From Vibrio taketomensis (GTDB lineage: Bacteria; Pseudomonadota; Gammaproteobacteria; Enterobacterales; Vibrionaceae), in NCBI RefSeq assembly GCF_009938165.1, contig NZ_AP019649.1, positions 1,116,001 through 1,180,000 on the forward strand: 64,000 nucleotides of DNA, in the 5' to 3' direction. The position numbers and the translations under genes are program-made. The notes beneath the pieces are model-generated. The model was not told where the DNA came from. It ran no database searches and saw nothing but the letters and a program-made list of their open reading frames with translations. Numbering within the stretch: position 1 is the first letter of the stretch; every line of letters begins with the position of its first letter. Positions 62,417 to 64,000 of the stretch are shown one piece after another.

Positions 62417-62713
62417 TTAGAACACTTTCTTAAATGGTTTAACGATCACATTTTGGTACACACCCGCTGCGATGTATGGGTCAGCATCTGCCCACGCTTG
62501 TGCGTCTTCAATTGACTCAAATTGTGCGATCACAGTTGAACCGGTAAAGCCAGCTTCACCAGGGTTTTCTGAATCGATCGCTGGCATAGGACCTGCAGTC
62601 AACAGGCGACCTTCATCTTGCAATTGTTGTAAGCGAGCAAGATGCTCTGGGCGCACGCTTAGACGTTTCTCTAGTGAGTTTTCAACATCTTGAGAAAAAA
62701 TAACGTACCACAT
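62417..62713 (-). CDS. yciI: YciI-family protein
   Basis: 98 residues from [31 protein letters not shown] at 62713, preceded by AGGAAAG; the open frame extends 20 codons upstream but without a good start. Ferredoxin-like YciI fold: conserved His in [13 protein letters not shown] and [17 protein letters not shown]. Possible small hydrolase or dehalogenase-like enzyme; function unclear. Starts the minus-strand run before aspS with no gap. Confidence 0.9.
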   Translation of the reverse strand: MWYVIFSQDVENSLEKRLSVRPEHLARLQQLQDEGRLLTAGPMPAIDSENPGEAGFTGSTVIAQFESIEDAQAWADADPYIAAGVYQNVIVKPFKKVF

Positions 62714-62812
62714 TCTACTTTCCTTTTTTGAATCGTTCTTGTTAATGAGTAACTGTAACGTAGGGGAGAGCAAAGCAAATTTTCAATAAATGAAAATGTG
62801 ACTTGCCCTATG

Positions 62813-63205
62813 CTAATTTATTGCTCGTGGTTTACCGTTTGCGTCGATAGCAACGTAATTAAACGTGGCATCACAAACCATGAATCTATCTTCGACACCA
62901 TGCTCTTTAATTGGTTTCACCCAAACCTCAAGATCGATACTCATTGAAGTGCGGCCAATTTTAGTGCATTCGCCATAGCAGCAGACTACGTCGCCGACTT
63001 TCACTGGTTTTTTAAACGTAATGCTAGATACAGAGACGGTAACGATTCGACCGCCAGATATTTCTTTGGCGAGAATACCTCCAGCCAAATCTAGCTGAGA
63101 CATAATCCAGCCACCAAAAATATCACCGTTGGCGTTGGTATCGGCTGGCATAGCCAGTGTGCGAAGGAGAAGTTGTCCGCGAGGAGAGTATGAATCCTGA
63201 CTCAT
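62813..63205 (-). CDS. yciA: Acyl-CoA thioesterase YciA
   Basis: Hotdog-fold thioesterase with broad acyl-CoA specificity. 130 residues from MSQDSYSPRGQLLLRTLAM; a GTG 12 bases upstream is possible. Catalytic segment ADTNANGDIFGGWIMSQLDLAGG, later VSSITFKKPVKVGDVV. Next to yciI and yciB as in many gammaproteobacteria. Confidence 0.93.
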   Translation of the reverse strand: MSQDSYSPRGQLLLRTLAMPADTNANGDIFGGWIMSQLDLAGGILAKEISGGRIVTVSVSSITFKKPVKVGDVVCCYGECTKIGRTSMSIDLEVWVKPIKEHGVEDRFMVCDATFNYVAIDANGKPRAIN

Positions 63206-63334
63206 TTTGACATCCACAACATATTGACGTCACTGTCGAGAGTGAAGCGTAGGTTGACCAATTAGAAAGCGACCCGATTGTCGCTCAACGGATTATACCT
63301 GAGTTCACGAGAAAAGCATCTGGCGACTCAGAGC

Positions 63335-63874
63335 TTATTCTTCTATATCCGATTTAGCTGCATGCTTATAGATGTAGATGCCCGACAAAATGACGAAAGC
63401 AAATGTCGCGGCTAACAGACCAAAAACTTTAAAATTGACCCATGTATCTAGCGGTAGCGTGAATGCCACGTAAATGTTGGTCAAGGCGCAGGCAGCGAAA
63501 AATATTACCCAAGCCCAAGTAAGCCTTGTCCACACGAATTCAGGCAAAGTCAGTTCTTTGTCGAGCATGTTTTTGATGGCTGACTTTCCAAGTAATTGAC
63601 TGGTGGTCAATCCAATGGCGAAAAGCGCATAGATGATGGTGACTTTCCATTTAATAAAGTTATCGTCATGTAGGAAGATAGTCATACTGCCAAAGATAGC
63701 CACCGTAACGAAGGTGATTAACTGCATTTTTTCTACTTTCTTATACAGCCAATAGGTCAGTGTGAGCTGCAAAGCGGTTGCTACGATCAATCCCCCTGTC
63801 GCGATGTATATATCAAATATTTTGTATAAAGCGAAAAAGATAATTAAGGGTATAAAGTCGAGCAGTGATTTCAT
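63335..63874 (-). CDS. yciB: Inner membrane septation protein YciB
   Basis: 179 residues, five membrane helices, starting [23 protein letters not shown]; the open frame continues 23 codons upstream ([10 protein letters not shown]...), but that part is not membrane-like and the family length is 179. Members influence cell-envelope synthesis and septation. Followed by yciA on the same strand. Confidence 0.93.
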   Translation of the reverse strand: MKSLLDFIPLIIFFALYKIFDIYIATGGLIVATALQLTLTYWLYKKVEKMQLITFVTVAIFGSMTIFLHDDNFIKWKVTIIYALFAIGLTTSQLLGKSAIKNMLDKELTLPEFVWTRLTWAWVIFFAACALTNIYVAFTLPLDTWVNFKVFGLLAATFAFVILSGIYIYKHAAKSDIEE

Positions 63875-64000
63875 TACTAAAGATCGTTTTGACGAAGTGA
63901 AGGACCAGTATATACCCAAATCTCCTCTAAATGCAGGGGGCACGACATTGCTAAGTCTCTAGAGCCTGGATTTTCGCTGAGCGACAGCTTTGGGGGCGGT
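63875..64000. other. Right-edge region upstream of yciB
   Basis: 126 bases with the yciB promoter region. On the minus strand a frame that enters from beyond the edge ends at a TAG (63961-63959); its 13 visible residues (TAPKAVAQRKSRL) are too few to identify a gene. Confidence 0.35.

Overview
The window is chromosomal DNA of a Vibrio or very close relative. The evidence is the gene content and order (bioA-bioBFCD, htpX, a cfa-type lipid operon, purB-hflD-mnmA, gsk, hns, hisGDCBHAFIE, sapABCDF next to pspF-pspABC, a tandem-MFP RND pump, an AspS-like pilotin, yciI-yciA-yciB), the moderate base composition and the codon use of the porin gene. There is no prophage, integron, CRISPR array, rRNA or tRNA gene that I can recognise; the only repeat-type element is a roughly 263-bp MITE-like element next to metC.

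Layout. 1-3.3 kb: 5' part of dinG (runs off the left edge), a frameshifted outer-membrane porin gene and a YccT/DUF2057 protein. 3.3-8.5 kb: biotin synthesis, bioA divergent from bioBFCD around a BirA-type operator. 8.5-10 kb: a small orphan protein and htpX. 10-16.1 kb: eight tightly packed genes (NTF2-like, SDR, FAD oxidoreductase, DUF1365, Cfa-like methyltransferase, DUF2878, chalcone-isomerase-like, DUF3833) behind an unusual array of TATACA/TGTACA repeats; this looks like a stress- or light-induced membrane-lipid modification operon and is the most interesting system here. 16.2-21.9 kb: purB (with a PurR box), hflD, mnmA, a small unknown gene, gsk and hns. 22-24.5 kb: a long AT-rich gap, then a lysine riboswitch in front of an NhaC-family transporter, which implies lysine uptake. 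24.8-32.2 kb: complete his operon with a leader peptide (five His codons in a row) and attenuator. 32.2-34.6 kb: a predicted manganese exporter (MneA family) with Fur/Mur-like boxes, divergent from a manganese-dependent pyrophosphatase. 34.6-43.5 kb: DUF2927, sapABCDF, and the phage-shock genes pspF / pspABC with a sigma-54 promoter. 43.7-49.5 kb: RND efflux genes with two adaptor lipoproteins, then tag. 49.6-54.4 kb: MITE, metC, cls and a sodium-dependent (NSS) transporter; the last two are broken. 54.5-60.3 kb: an RluA-type pseudouridine synthase, a methyltransferase and the ynjBCD-ynjF transporter locus. 60.4-64 kb: small lipoproteins, DUF1289, yciI, yciA and yciB.

A cross-cutting point is that five genes (porin, bioA 3' end, DUF1365, cls, NSS transporter) carry frameshifts. 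Several lie at short A/T runs that look one base too short, and the 52.1-54.1 kb stretch has several. A consensus with homopolymer undercalls is the simplest explanation. The NSS gene also has an in-frame stop and seems to lack about one transmembrane segment, so real decay or misassembly there cannot be excluded. Gene families are assigned from recognisable motifs and remembered family features; no database search was run.
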